Positions 44,159-52,000 of a stretch of DNA of 64,000 nucleotides are shown in pieces. Positions within the stretch are counted from its first letter, which is position 1. Every line of letters begins with the position of its first letter. The notes beneath the pieces are model-generated. The model ran no database searches and was not told where the DNA came from. It was given only the letters and a program-made list of their open reading frames with translations. The position numbers and the translations under genes are program-made. Source of the DNA: Acidobacteria bacterium Ga0077534 (GTDB lineage: Bacteria; Acidobacteriota; Blastocatellia; Pyrinomonadales; Pyrinomonadaceae); the NCBI GenBank assembly GCA_001464455.1, contig LNEI01000027.1:1-64000 (forward strand), read 5' to 3'.

Positions 44159-45109
44159 TTAATAAGATGTTTTTGACTCCTTCTTGCCGAGCAGAAATAG
44201 AAATGGAACATCGAGCCGCTTCGCCCAAGCAATCTCACTGTGCTCTTCGCCCGGAAAACCGCGTGTAACCCAGTTCTTGTTCGTAAAACCGAGCGATCTC
44301 ATGATCTCGTCGACAGCTCGTTGATGAGGCGGATAGTACGAATCAAGAGTCTGGTCGCCAAGATCAAAATAAATGCGGTGCGACCTAACAAGCGGCAGAT
44401 TCTTTTTCAGGTATTCCCTGAACGCCTCGGCCGCTTCGTTTGACGATCCGCTTGCTGCATTTACAGCAATTAGCGGCCAATGCGTCGACAACGCGGCTGC
44501 CCCGCCAAATACGTCGGGATATTCACACATAGCGTAGATCGAGATCACACCGCCCATGCTCGATCCCATAGTAAAAGTGCTAGCCCGTTCCTTTCGTGTC
44601 GAGTACCTGCCGTCGACGTAGGGCTTTAGCTCCTCGACAATGAACCGCAGATAATCGTCGGACCTTGCCCGGCCCTTCAGGAACTGCCGACTGATCCTTT
44701 CTAAGCTTTCGGGCTTCAACTCCTTTAACGCCTTGGCTGCAAAATACTCTGCGTGGCGATATTCACCATTGTTCCAAATTGCGACGACGAGGGTGTCGCG
44801 AATACGGCCCTTTGCGATCAGATCTCCGACAACTTCATCGACACGCCATTCCTGCTTGTTCCAGGTCGTCGTTGCGTCAAACAACATTTGACCGTCGTGC
44901 ATGTAAACGACGGAGTACTTCTTATTATTCGTGTAGCCGTCAGGAAGCCAAATGTCTACTGTTCTCGGCTCGACATATTTCGATCCGAATTTTTCTACCC
45001 GCTCGATCTTGCCGCTTGATATCTTCGGCTGGGCACTCAGCATCCCGACGGCTGCTCCGACAACGATCAGAGCAGTTATAAAACGTAAAAAAATGCTGGT
45101 GCTGGACAT
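44159..45109 (-). CDS. secreted alpha/beta-hydrolase (esterase D/enterochelin-esterase type)
   Basis: 316 residues from the ATG at 45109; a longer start is less likely. The signal peptide is FLRFITALIVVGAAVGMLSA. The putative esterase fold shows RTVDIWLPDGYTNNKKYSVV and VVYMHDGQMLFDATTTWNKQ, nucleophile elbow FTMGSSMGGVISIYAM, and a late EEHSEIAWAKRLDVPF containing the catalytic His. In glucan clusters such esterases may act on acylated or glycogen-like substrates, but the true substrate is unknown. It lies between malQ and the receptor gene, in the same direction, with a terminator between it and the receptor. Confidence 0.82.
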   Translation of the reverse strand: MSSTSIFLRFITALIVVGAAVGMLSAQPKISSGKIERVEKFGSKYVEPRTVDIWLPDGYTNNKKYSVVYMHDGQMLFDATTTWNKQEWRVDEVVGDLIAKGRIRDTLVVAIWNNGEYRHAEYFAAKALKELKPESLERISRQFLKGRARSDDYLRFIVEELKPYVDGRYSTRKERASTFTMGSSMGGVISIYAMCEYPDVFGGAAALSTHWPLIAVNAASGSSNEAAEAFREYLKKNLPLVRSHRIYFDLGDQTLDSYYPPHQRAVDEIMRSLGFTNKNWVTRGFPGEEHSEIAWAKRLDVPFLFLLGKKESKTSY

Positions 45110-45127
45110 CGAGTTTATTGAAAAGAA

Positions 45128-45155
45128 GGGCGTGAAAACATTATGTTTCACGCCC
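45128..45155 (-). terminator. terminator after the TonB-dependent receptor gene
   Basis: On the plus strand GGGCGTGAAA (45128-45137) pairs with TTTCACGCCC (45146-45155). In the minus direction the stem is followed by TTCTTTTC. It lies between the receptor stop (45197) and the esterase start (45109), so the receptor may be partly insulated from the rest. Confidence 0.75.
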
Positions 45156-45196
45156 CCTGAAAACAACAACTAAAGGTTGCTAATTGAAGCGTTGAC

Positions 45197-48100
45197 CTAG
45201 AATTGCAGACGCGCTCCGAACTGTATCTGACGATTGGTAAAGGCATAGGTCGAACTGATAATGCCAAAACCATTTGTTGTGCTCGTGTTGTTCAGATCAG
45301 TATTCGGTGGCGTACGCTGCGGTGTATTGAACAGGTTAAAGGCCTCCGCACGGAACTGGAACTTAACGCGTTCTGTGATACCGAAGTCCTTGAGCAAGCC
45401 CATGTTCAGCTGGTAGCCGGCCGGGCCGCGCAGACCATTGCGTTCTAGATTGCCGAAGCGTCCCGTCGGTGCGTTAGTAAAGGCACTGCGGTTGAGATAA
45501 AAGTTTCCGTTGCTGGCATAAGGGTCGCCGGTTACATCTACACGAACCCCGTCCCGACGAACATCGAAGGTTTGGCCGCTCTGAGCACGGAAGATACCGT
45601 TGATCTGCCAGCCGCCGAGGATAAGATCGACCGCCTTGCTCGAATCCGCTCCATACTTACGTCCTCGTCCGAACGGGATCTCATAGACTGACTCAAGCGA
45701 GAAAACATGCGGAAAATCGAGTCGTGAGGTCGAAAACGGTTCGAGGAAGTTCAGGTTTAGGTCGGCGACGCTGTCAAAGGCTCCTTCGCCGTTGTCTTTC
45801 GTCTTGGAGTAGGTATACGCAACCCGATACTGCCAGCTGTTGGAGAACCGGCGGTTCAACTGAACCTGCAGCGAATCGTACTGCGATTTTCCGTTGTCGT
45901 CACGAACATTGACCCGGCCGCCGTTCGAGTAGCACGGTGCCGTCGTACGCCCATTAGGACACGGAACGTTCGTTCCCACCTCGCGGATGTTGCCGTTCAA
46001 GTTGTAGTACAAGCTCAGATTGCGGCCGCGCGTGCCGACATAGGCGATGCTAAGTGCCGTGTCGTCCGTCAACTGACGCTGATACTGAATATTGAACTGA
46101 TGAATGTTCGACGTTTTGTTGTCCGGCTTGATAGCCAGGACCGTGACATTCTGCGGATTGTTGAGATTAACGTCGCTGACGCTGCCGAGGGGCAGGGCCG
46201 CGGTGCAGCCGCGTGAATCGAGTGTGTTATTCGCACAACGACCCGAAAGAGTTATACGTACGCCGTCAGTGTAGTTGAACTGTGAGAAGCCGCTGTATGG
46301 CGGATTCTGCGCCAGCTGGTTGTCGATTCCGCCGCGGTCGAGGAAGTAAAACAAGCCGTAGCCGCCGCGGATAGTCGATTTGCCGTCACCGCTGAGGTCA
46401 TAGGCAAAACCGAGACGCGGGCCGAAGTTGTTTTTGTCGGTTTCGGTGAGCGCATCTTTGTTGTCCGAAGCAACTACCAGCCGTCCTGTAGCCAGATCGA
46501 AATTCGCCTGACGACCGTACATTTCAGTCGGATTGGTAAAATACTCGTAGCGGAGGCCGAGATTAAGCGTAAGTCTGCTGTTCACTCTCCAGTCGTCCTG
46601 AGCAAAGAAGCCGTTCTCCCAGTTGCGAGTTCCCACGGTTCCAAATGGTGGGCCGATCTGATAGTTACAAACAAAGCCGATAAGCAGATCAGCCTGCTCG
46701 AAACCAGTCGAAGCCGCTCCGCCGCACTGTGTGGGGTCTCCGTTTCCGATCAGGAAGAAGTAACCTTTGCCGCGATTCGGACGATAAAGAGCAACATCTC
46801 GACGGAGTATCGTACCGCCGAACTTGAACGTGTGATTTCCCGTTGTATAGCTGACGCTGTCGACGATCTGATAGGTACTCTGCGGAACGAGGTACGGCCC
46901 GAAGTCGCCGGTGTACTCGAGATCGCCGTTGTAGCCGCCGATCAGGGCACCGCCGCCGAGATTCGCGTCTCGGTTAGCGTTCGGAATTCCGAGATCTGCC
47001 GATATCTGTCGATCAAAGAACGGAGGAGTATATCCGAAGCGGATGCGATTAACCTGGATACGGAATTCGTTCACAAGCGACGAAGAAAGCACCGAGCTCA
47101 AGCCAACGACCGCGCCGCGGGTATCCGTCGGGTTAGTTCCAGAACCAAAACCGGCCGGTAGGTCAGGCAGCCGCGACGTCGTCGTCTGACGGAATTTGCC
47201 CCAGCTGTAGCGGGCGAACATCTGGTTGTTGGTGTTGATCGAAACATCACCCCGTAGGTCGAATGTATCGGTCCCGGTAACTTCGTCTCGGGTGGAAACG
47301 TAGTTTTGGCGGAAAGGATTCGGTGCAAAGTTTGGCAGCGGAAACGCCTGCAGATAGCGAAGGCCGACCGGATTAAGCCGGTTGCCCGGCAGCAGATCGA
47401 GCCGGTTGAAGGCGATGCCGTTTCCGTTCGTGCATAGGATTCCGTTGGTCGTCGTGCCGGTTACGCAGATGTTCTGCCCGGTGAGCGGATCGCGAAGCTG
47501 CTGGTTGAGAGCGGAGAAGTTTCCTGTCCTAAACCCTGCTGTCGGAACTGACGCAAAGTCCTGGCTGACCGGAAGATCCTGATTAAGGCCCTCGTAATCA
47601 GCAAAGAAAAACGCTTTATTTTTCCAGATCGGGCCGCCGAGCGTGCCGCCGAACTGGTCGCGGCGGAATGAACGTTTCGAGCTCTCGAACGTGGGCCGTG
47701 CGTCGCGGTTGTCGTTGCGGAAAAACCCGAATGCACTGCCGTTGAACTCATTTGTCCCCGATTTGATGACGGAGTTGATGATGCCGCCGCCTCCGCGGCC
47801 AAATTCAGCGGAAGCAACGCTCGTTTGCACACGGAATTCCTGGATCGCCTCAGCCGACGGAAATACGTTGATCGTGTTGACGAGCGACTCATTGTTATCG
47901 ACGCCGTCGAGAAGGAAGTTGTTTGCCTGCGTACGCTGGCCGTTGACCGAGAGTGCCGCACCGCCCGTGTTCCTGCCGCGGTAGGTTTCGGCATTACCCG
48001 AAACGCCTGAAGCAAAACCGGATGGTATGCCCTGAGTGACGCCCGGTGTAAGACGTGCAAGCTCGAGGACGTTGCGTCCATTGAGCGGCAATTCGACTGC

Positions 48101-48532
48101 CTCGCGGCCACTGACGACCTGACTTATCGCCGAGGTCGATGTGTCCACCTGCGGAATGTCGCTGGTTACCGTAACCGTTTCCGAGACTGCTCCCGCTTCG
48201 AGCGTGAAATTGAGGTCGGCGTTTTGAGCAACCTCGAGCGTGATCTCTTGCTTTAGCGTTTTAAAATTGGCTTGACCAACTTCAATGGCATAACGGCCCG
48301 GCTGAAGCGACAAGACGCTGTAGGAACCATCATCCCCGGCCACGGTTTTGACTTCGCGGCCAGTGGCAAGCGACTTGATTGTGATGGTAGCTCCGCTCAA
48401 GGCAGCACCGTTCGCATCCGATACCGAGCCCGAAATACGGGCGGTCTCGGTCTGCGCAATGCCGGCCGTGGCAAAGCAGAACAATGTGATCGCAAAGAAC
48501 GCGATCTTTTTGATTGAGCATAGTTTTTTCAT
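45197..48532 (-). CDS. TonB-dependent receptor with carboxypeptidase-regulatory-like domain (Oar-type)
   Basis: 1111 residues from the ATG at 48532, preceded by GAGGTG at a good distance. The signal peptide is KKIAFFAITLFCFATAGIAQ. Residues ~30-110 are a beta-sandwich (ISGSVSDANGAALSGATITI ... SYSVLSLQPGRYAIEVGQAN). Then comes the plug (SAISQVVSGREAVELPLNGR; YRGRNTGGAALSVNGQRTQA; NSVIKSGTNEFNGSAFGFFR) and a ~800-residue barrel ending GARLQF with the C-terminal Phe signature. Family members import or sense large substrates using TonB. Its place in an amylase block suggests glucan binding. No SusD partner gene follows. A ROK-type operator sits in its promoter. Confidence 0.92.
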   Translation of the reverse strand: MKKLCSIKKIAFFAITLFCFATAGIAQTETARISGSVSDANGAALSGATITIKSLATGREVKTVAGDDGSYSVLSLQPGRYAIEVGQANFKTLKQEITLEVAQNADLNFTLEAGAVSETVTVTSDIPQVDTSTSAISQVVSGREAVELPLNGRNVLELARLTPGVTQGIPSGFASGVSGNAETYRGRNTGGAALSVNGQRTQANNFLLDGVDNNESLVNTINVFPSAEAIQEFRVQTSVASAEFGRGGGGIINSVIKSGTNEFNGSAFGFFRNDNRDARPTFESSKRSFRRDQFGGTLGGPIWKNKAFFFADYEGLNQDLPVSQDFASVPTAGFRTGNFSALNQQLRDPLTGQNICVTGTTTNGILCTNGNGIAFNRLDLLPGNRLNPVGLRYLQAFPLPNFAPNPFRQNYVSTRDEVTGTDTFDLRGDVSINTNNQMFARYSWGKFRQTTTSRLPDLPAGFGSGTNPTDTRGAVVGLSSVLSSSLVNEFRIQVNRIRFGYTPPFFDRQISADLGIPNANRDANLGGGALIGGYNGDLEYTGDFGPYLVPQSTYQIVDSVSYTTGNHTFKFGGTILRRDVALYRPNRGKGYFFLIGNGDPTQCGGAASTGFEQADLLIGFVCNYQIGPPFGTVGTRNWENGFFAQDDWRVNSRLTLNLGLRYEYFTNPTEMYGRQANFDLATGRLVVASDNKDALTETDKNNFGPRLGFAYDLSGDGKSTIRGGYGLFYFLDRGGIDNQLAQNPPYSGFSQFNYTDGVRITLSGRCANNTLDSRGCTAALPLGSVSDVNLNNPQNVTVLAIKPDNKTSNIHQFNIQYQRQLTDDTALSIAYVGTRGRNLSLYYNLNGNIREVGTNVPCPNGRTTAPCYSNGGRVNVRDDNGKSQYDSLQVQLNRRFSNSWQYRVAYTYSKTKDNGEGAFDSVADLNLNFLEPFSTSRLDFPHVFSLESVYEIPFGRGRKYGADSSKAVDLILGGWQINGIFRAQSGQTFDVRRDGVRVDVTGDPYASNGNFYLNRSAFTNAPTGRFGNLERNGLRGPAGYQLNMGLLKDFGITERVKFQFRAEAFNLFNTPQRTPPNTDLNNTSTTNGFGIISSTYAFTNRQIQFGARLQF

Positions 48533-48642
48533 ACGACAGTTCACCTCTGGTTGTCTCGATCAGCCCGGCGAACTCGATGTCGAATAGGTCGGCCAACCGC
48601 ATTTTAATAAGTTCAGAACTCAGAAAACGATTTCGGATTTTT

Positions 48643-48693
48643 GTTTGTTGTGTAAACAAACAAAGTTTTAATACAAACGTAACTTCATGTCAA
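48643..48693 (-). promoter_or_regulatory. receptor-gene promoter with ROK-type operator
   Basis: On the minus strand TTGACA (48693-48688) and TAAAAC (48670-48665) are separated by 17 bases. GTTTGTT-N5-AACAAAC at 48643-48661 starts a few bases after the -10 box, so a bound repressor would block transcription start. The same palindrome occurs at 49964-49982. Confidence 0.72.
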
Positions 48694-48727
48694 GAAAAAA
48701 CGCAAAAAAAGCGGCAAAAACAAAAAA

Positions 48728-49918
48728 TTAATTTGCCGAAGCGAATTTTCGTGACAAAACAAGGCTGATAGACCCAAGAATTGTTGGGTTATCGCCCAAA
48801 GCGGAGGGGACGATCTTGGCGCTGTCCAGCTCGTGCCTGATACTGCGTCTGGCCAGCTCGTTTATTTCTTCACTTATCAGGTCCCAGGCCTTGACGATGC
48901 TTCCGGAAATGACGATCGTCTGCGGGCTGAAACCAATTATCAAATTGGATATTCCAATTCCGATGTATCTTGCCGTCTCGTTCAAAACGCGTGTTGCCTG
49001 GCGTTCGCCGTTTCTTGCGAGCCCTATAAAGCGGTCAATGTCGATAGTTGCGGCTCCATGTCCATTGCTCGACCCGTAACGCTGGATGATCGCCTTCTCC
49101 GAGGCGTGTGCTTCCCAGCAATCGCGACGCCCGCATGAGCAGCTGACCGGTGCATTCTCACCTACGAACATGTGCCCGAATTCGCCTGCGGCACCGCCCT
49201 CGCCTCGATAGACCTGACCGTCAACGATGATGCCTGTGCCGATACCTTCGGCGATCATAACCATTATAAAATTTCGTGTCCGCCGAATTTCCTCGGGCCC
49301 GAACCAAAGCTCGGCAAGGGCAACTGCGTTCGCGTCATTGTCAACGATCACGGGCAATCCAGTAGCGGCTGTGATGCGCTGCCCGATGTCCCAATCGGCC
49401 CACTGGAAATAAGGGATATACACCATTCGGCCTGTTTCTTGATCCGCGATACCGGGAATGCTTATCCCGACCTCGAGATTCGCGTCGGCATTCTGGTCGG
49501 CAAACTGCGTGACCTTCGCAAGGATCTGCTCGTTCATAAAGCCGAGGTCCGGCGAAGTCGGAAACACCTCGCTTTGCATGATGCTTCCGGTAAGATCGGC
49601 GAGAACGATCGTTGTCTCGCGTGGCGTGACATCGACTCCGATAACAGCCGGCGTTCCTGAACGGAGCTTTAGCAAAGTCGGCTTTCTGCCGCCCGTCGAA
49701 TCGCCCGTCCCGATCTCCTCGATCATGCCTTCCAGTGTCAGGTCATCGACGATCGCCGAAACGGTCGAACGCTGCAGCGAAGTCTCGCGGGCGATCTCGG
49801 CCCGTGAAATAGGCGACCGTGCCCGAACATAGTTCAAAACGATCTGCTTGTTTATGTCACGGATCGTGTTATGTCGCGCGATCTGGTCTTTTGCTCCATG
49901 AAGATATATCTTTTTCAT
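48728..49918 (-). CDS. ROK family transcriptional regulator
   Basis: 396 residues from the ATG at 49918 (MKKIYLHGAKDQIARHNTIR). The N-terminal winged HTH (~15-80) has NKQIVLNYVRARSPISRAEI, TSLQRSTVSAIVDDLTLEG and GRKPTLL. The ROK domain follows: IGVDVTPRETTIVLADLTG, NDANAVALAELWFGP, GIGTGIIVDGQVYRGEGGAAGEFGHM-type motif, and zinc site CSCGRRDCWE. Family members bind sugars and repress or activate sugar genes (XylR, NagC, Mlc). It lies upstream of the receptor gene. An identical operator in front of itself and of the receptor suggests autorepression and control of the block. Confidence 0.88.
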   Translation of the reverse strand: MKKIYLHGAKDQIARHNTIRDINKQIVLNYVRARSPISRAEIARETSLQRSTVSAIVDDLTLEGMIEEIGTGDSTGGRKPTLLKLRSGTPAVIGVDVTPRETTIVLADLTGSIMQSEVFPTSPDLGFMNEQILAKVTQFADQNADANLEVGISIPGIADQETGRMVYIPYFQWADWDIGQRITAATGLPVIVDNDANAVALAELWFGPEEIRRTRNFIMVMIAEGIGTGIIVDGQVYRGEGGAAGEFGHMFVGENAPVSCSCGRRDCWEAHASEKAIIQRYGSSNGHGAATIDIDRFIGLARNGERQATRVLNETARYIGIGISNLIIGFSPQTIVISGSIVKAWDLISEEINELARRSIRHELDSAKIVPSALGDNPTILGSISLVLSRKFASAN

Positions 49919-49963
49919 CGAAATTCCATCGCACTTGAGGGGTTTTGAACTAAAATACACAAA

Positions 49964-49982
49964 GTTTGTTCGAAAAACAAAC
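49964..49982. promoter_or_regulatory. ROK-type operator upstream of the regulator gene
   Basis: GTTTGTT (49964-49970), five bases, AACAAAC (49976-49982). The same 7-5-7 palindrome lies in the receptor promoter. As I recall, the XylR operator of Bacillus has the same GTTTGTT-N5-AACAAAC core. Confidence 0.72.
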
Positions 49983-50334
49983 TAAGATCTTAACTTTGGG
50001 CAGCTGATCACTTCGGGATGGGTTTTAGGGTACCTCTATTCTACAGGCCCCGGCGGCAGCGATCACGACAATACCTTGACGGTCGAGGGCGTTCCAATTC
50101 GCCTCAGCCACTATCGTCGCCGTCCTCATCTTCGAAGCAACGGGATTCTCGGCGATCGTCTTCGAAGCGATGCAGGCACTCGCAAAGAAAGGATCCTCCT
50201 GCTCTCCAGCGTGACCGGCGGCGACAAGACGGTAGAAATCCCGGCTGACAAGATCAAACCAAAAAAACCAAAACCCGTGGATAAGATGAAAGAGGTTGAC
50301 CAAGCCCCCAACATCTTTCCAAACCCTAGAGTTG

Positions 50335-50436
50335 TATCTAAATCCACTAAGAAAAGAACTTAAAGACACTTGACCTTTTCATGAATATCTAAATCCACTA
50401 AGAAAAGAACTTAAAGACACTTGACCTTTTCATGAA
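50335..50436. repeat. 51-bp perfect tandem duplication
   Basis: Copy 1 is 50335-50385 and copy 2 is 50386-50436. They are identical by reading (they start TATCTAAATCCACTAAG and end TTTTCATGAA). Non-coding. Confidence 0.85.
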
Positions 50437-50613
50437 TATGTTCATTCAACGGAGAAATCAAAAAACCTTCTTGCTAGAGCCTCGGGCGGTCTCCTAGATT
50501 TCACATCATTGCAGAACTAAGATTTCATAATCTAAACTTCGTAATTCCAGCGTCATTTGAAGCGAGATTTAGTAGGGGGCACAACTCAGTGACAGAGTTC
50601 ACGGGGGCTGCCG

Positions 50614-50641
50614 CCCTCGCTGAAAACCCCTCTTGCGAGGG
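50614..50641 (+). terminator. stem-loop near the right edge of the block
   Basis: CCCTCGC (50614-50620) pairs with GCGAGGG (50635-50641), followed by ATTTT. It is weak as a terminator, with no assigned transcript. Confidence 0.35.
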
Positions 50642-50651
50642 ATTTTACTAT

Positions 50652-50783
50652 CCACTTTCTATCCACTCTAGGTGCGAATAGTGAGATATTTGCGACATAT
50701 GCAAAACAATGTTGACTTGCGATGTCGTTGAAAACAGGCTATTTATTGGAAATAAAGGACTTAGAAAAAGGGTGGTTGGTGCC
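50652..50783. repeat. 132-bp direct repeat, right copy including the tRNA-Leu 3' end
   Basis: Matches 35030-35161 without gaps. Its last seven bases (50777-50783) are the 3' end of tRNA-Leu(CAA), including the encoded CCA. It is the intact (attL-like) side if the block is an island. Confidence 0.75.
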
Positions 50784-50863
50784 GAGGGTCGGAGTCGAAC
50801 CGACATGGGGTTGCCCCCGCCAGATTTTGAGTCTGGTGCGTATACCAATTTCGCCACCCCGGC
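50777..50863 (-). tRNA. tRNA-Leu (anticodon CAA)
   Basis: 87 bases with encoded CCA. The acceptor stem GCCGGGG pairs with CCTCGGC (one G-U pair). The anticodon stem CCAGA/TCTGG encloses loop CTCAAAA, giving anticodon CAA. There is a long variable arm (GGGG-CAA-CCCC type), as expected of tRNA-Leu, and the T-arm has GGTTCGACTCC. It reads UUG codons. Its 3' end faces the glucan block. Confidence 0.95.
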
Positions 50864-51016
50864 TAGTGGAACTTTAGATAATAAGGCGCTAGCCAGAATA
50901 GGTCAAGACCACGGTGACCTCGGGAATGCCGTTTAAAGGAGCATAGTACCAACCTAGAGTATTTAATAAGTCGAAACATGTGAGCCGAAGAGCGGTATAT
51001 CCGACAAGCTTACATA

Positions 51017-51700
51017 CTAGACTTCGATCAATATTTCGATCTGAACGCGGCGCTTGGCTTCGTCTAGGAAGCGTTCAATGCCGGCGGCGATCTTTTGGTT
51101 TGTTAGGATCGAGCGGATCTCGGGGCGTTTTTCTTCGAGTGGCGGCAGGAGGAGACCGGGTGAGCGGCGACGGAATTCGGGCGTATAGATGTCTCGATAA
51201 TAACGTGCCTCTTCGTCCGACGTAACGACGACGAATGATTCGAATCGGAACTCGATATACTTTTCGATCGCGACGCGTCTGGCGATAAGACGCTCGAAAG
51301 CTTCGTCTTTAACGGACTCAAAGCCAACCTGCTTAAGCCGCGTCTCGAATGCGGTGGCGGTCGGGAAAAACCCAAGCGTTTCATTGATCTTGGCTGCTAT
51401 CTCCTTGTCCGACGGAGCGGTACGCGGAAGGCGTTCCGCCTCAAGGGCGAAGATACGTTGATTGATCACCGTTTGGAGAGCCTGATCAAGATCTTCGGAC
51501 CGAGGGTTTTCGAGCGGAACTCCCGGTTGAAGGGCCAGTTGCCAGAGCAGGTCGGAATACGTTATCAACTGTGGCCTTCGCGTCCCGTCGCTCACGACCG
51601 CAACCGTCTTATCGACAATCACCTGTCCACGACTGACCCCCGAAAACAGGATCGTTAGAAGTGAAAGCAAAATCAAAAATTTCAGTCTATCGATTCCCAT
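51017..51700 (-). CDS. secreted SurA N-terminal-domain-like protein
   Basis: 227 residues with a signal peptide (FLILLSLLTILFSGVSRGQ). Then VDKTVAVVSDGTRRPQLITY and a helical region ALQTVINQRIFALEAERLP and SDKEIAAKINETLGFFPTAT, which recall the SurA N-terminal chaperone domain. The usual C-terminal rotamase part is absent. It probably binds unfolded envelope proteins in the periplasm, but the match is by pattern only. Transcribed toward tRNA-Leu, with ~150 bases between. Confidence 0.62.
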   Translation of the reverse strand: MGIDRLKFLILLSLLTILFSGVSRGQVIVDKTVAVVSDGTRRPQLITYSDLLWQLALQPGVPLENPRSEDLDQALQTVINQRIFALEAERLPRTAPSDKEIAAKINETLGFFPTATAFETRLKQVGFESVKDEAFERLIARRVAIEKYIEFRFESFVVVTSDEEARYYRDIYTPEFRRRSPGLLLPPLEEKRPEIRSILTNQKIAAGIERFLDEAKRRVQIEILIEV

Positions 51701-52000
51701 TATCCCTTATGCCGCCCTTTTCGCTCCGACGACCTCTCTAACGTTCAGACCTACAAACGCTCTATTTATCTAAGATTATCAACTACCTGGAACGAATTAA
51801 TCAATAATGTAGCAAAATCATCATTGAGCAATCTTATGTTTTAGCTGTACAGAAAGAATGAGCCGCTACGTTAAATACATTGACACATTGTTTAAAATTG
51901 TTTCTAATTAGGTTGGAAGTTTTCTGATTTGCTTCCCATTTCGACCAATCTCCTATCGGGCCGCACATCATTTCGATTCATCCGGCTGCGACCAAATTCA
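51701..52000. other. intergenic region between divergent genes
   Basis: About 300 AT-rich bases between the SurA-like gene and the histidine kinase gene. Promoters for both probably lie here. Nothing else is clear. Confidence 0.4.

Larger units (their letters stand above)
35162..50651. mobile_element. candidate genomic island (alpha-glucan utilisation block) at tRNA-Leu(CAA)
   Basis: The segment between the two 132-bp direct repeats holds a single-direction cluster of glycoside hydrolases, a sugar transporter, a TonB receptor and a ROK regulator, with an IS3 remnant at the left edge. The right repeat includes the tRNA 3' end and the tRNA faces the segment, as in classical tRNA-site integration. 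No integrase is present, so it would be an old, fixed island; a local duplication of tRNA-flanking sequence is the alternative. Confidence 0.45.
49983..50651. other. non-coding region at the right end of the glucan block
   Basis: About 670 bases without a credible gene. It contains a 51-bp tandem duplication (50335-50436) and a stem CCCTCGC/GCGAGGG (50614-50620 and 50635-50641) followed by ATTTT. Short open frames here (for example 50076-50363 plus and 50025-50369 minus) have no recognisable domains or clear start sites. Confidence 0.45.

Noticed and set aside
50025-50369. Overlapping open frames on both strands in the non-coding region
   Set aside because: They have low-quality sequence, no start signals and no recognisable domain.
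35162-50651. Integrase or conjugation genes within the candidate island
   Set aside because: None of the genes in this segment shows tyrosine- or serine-recombinase or conjugation motifs, so recent mobility is not claimed.
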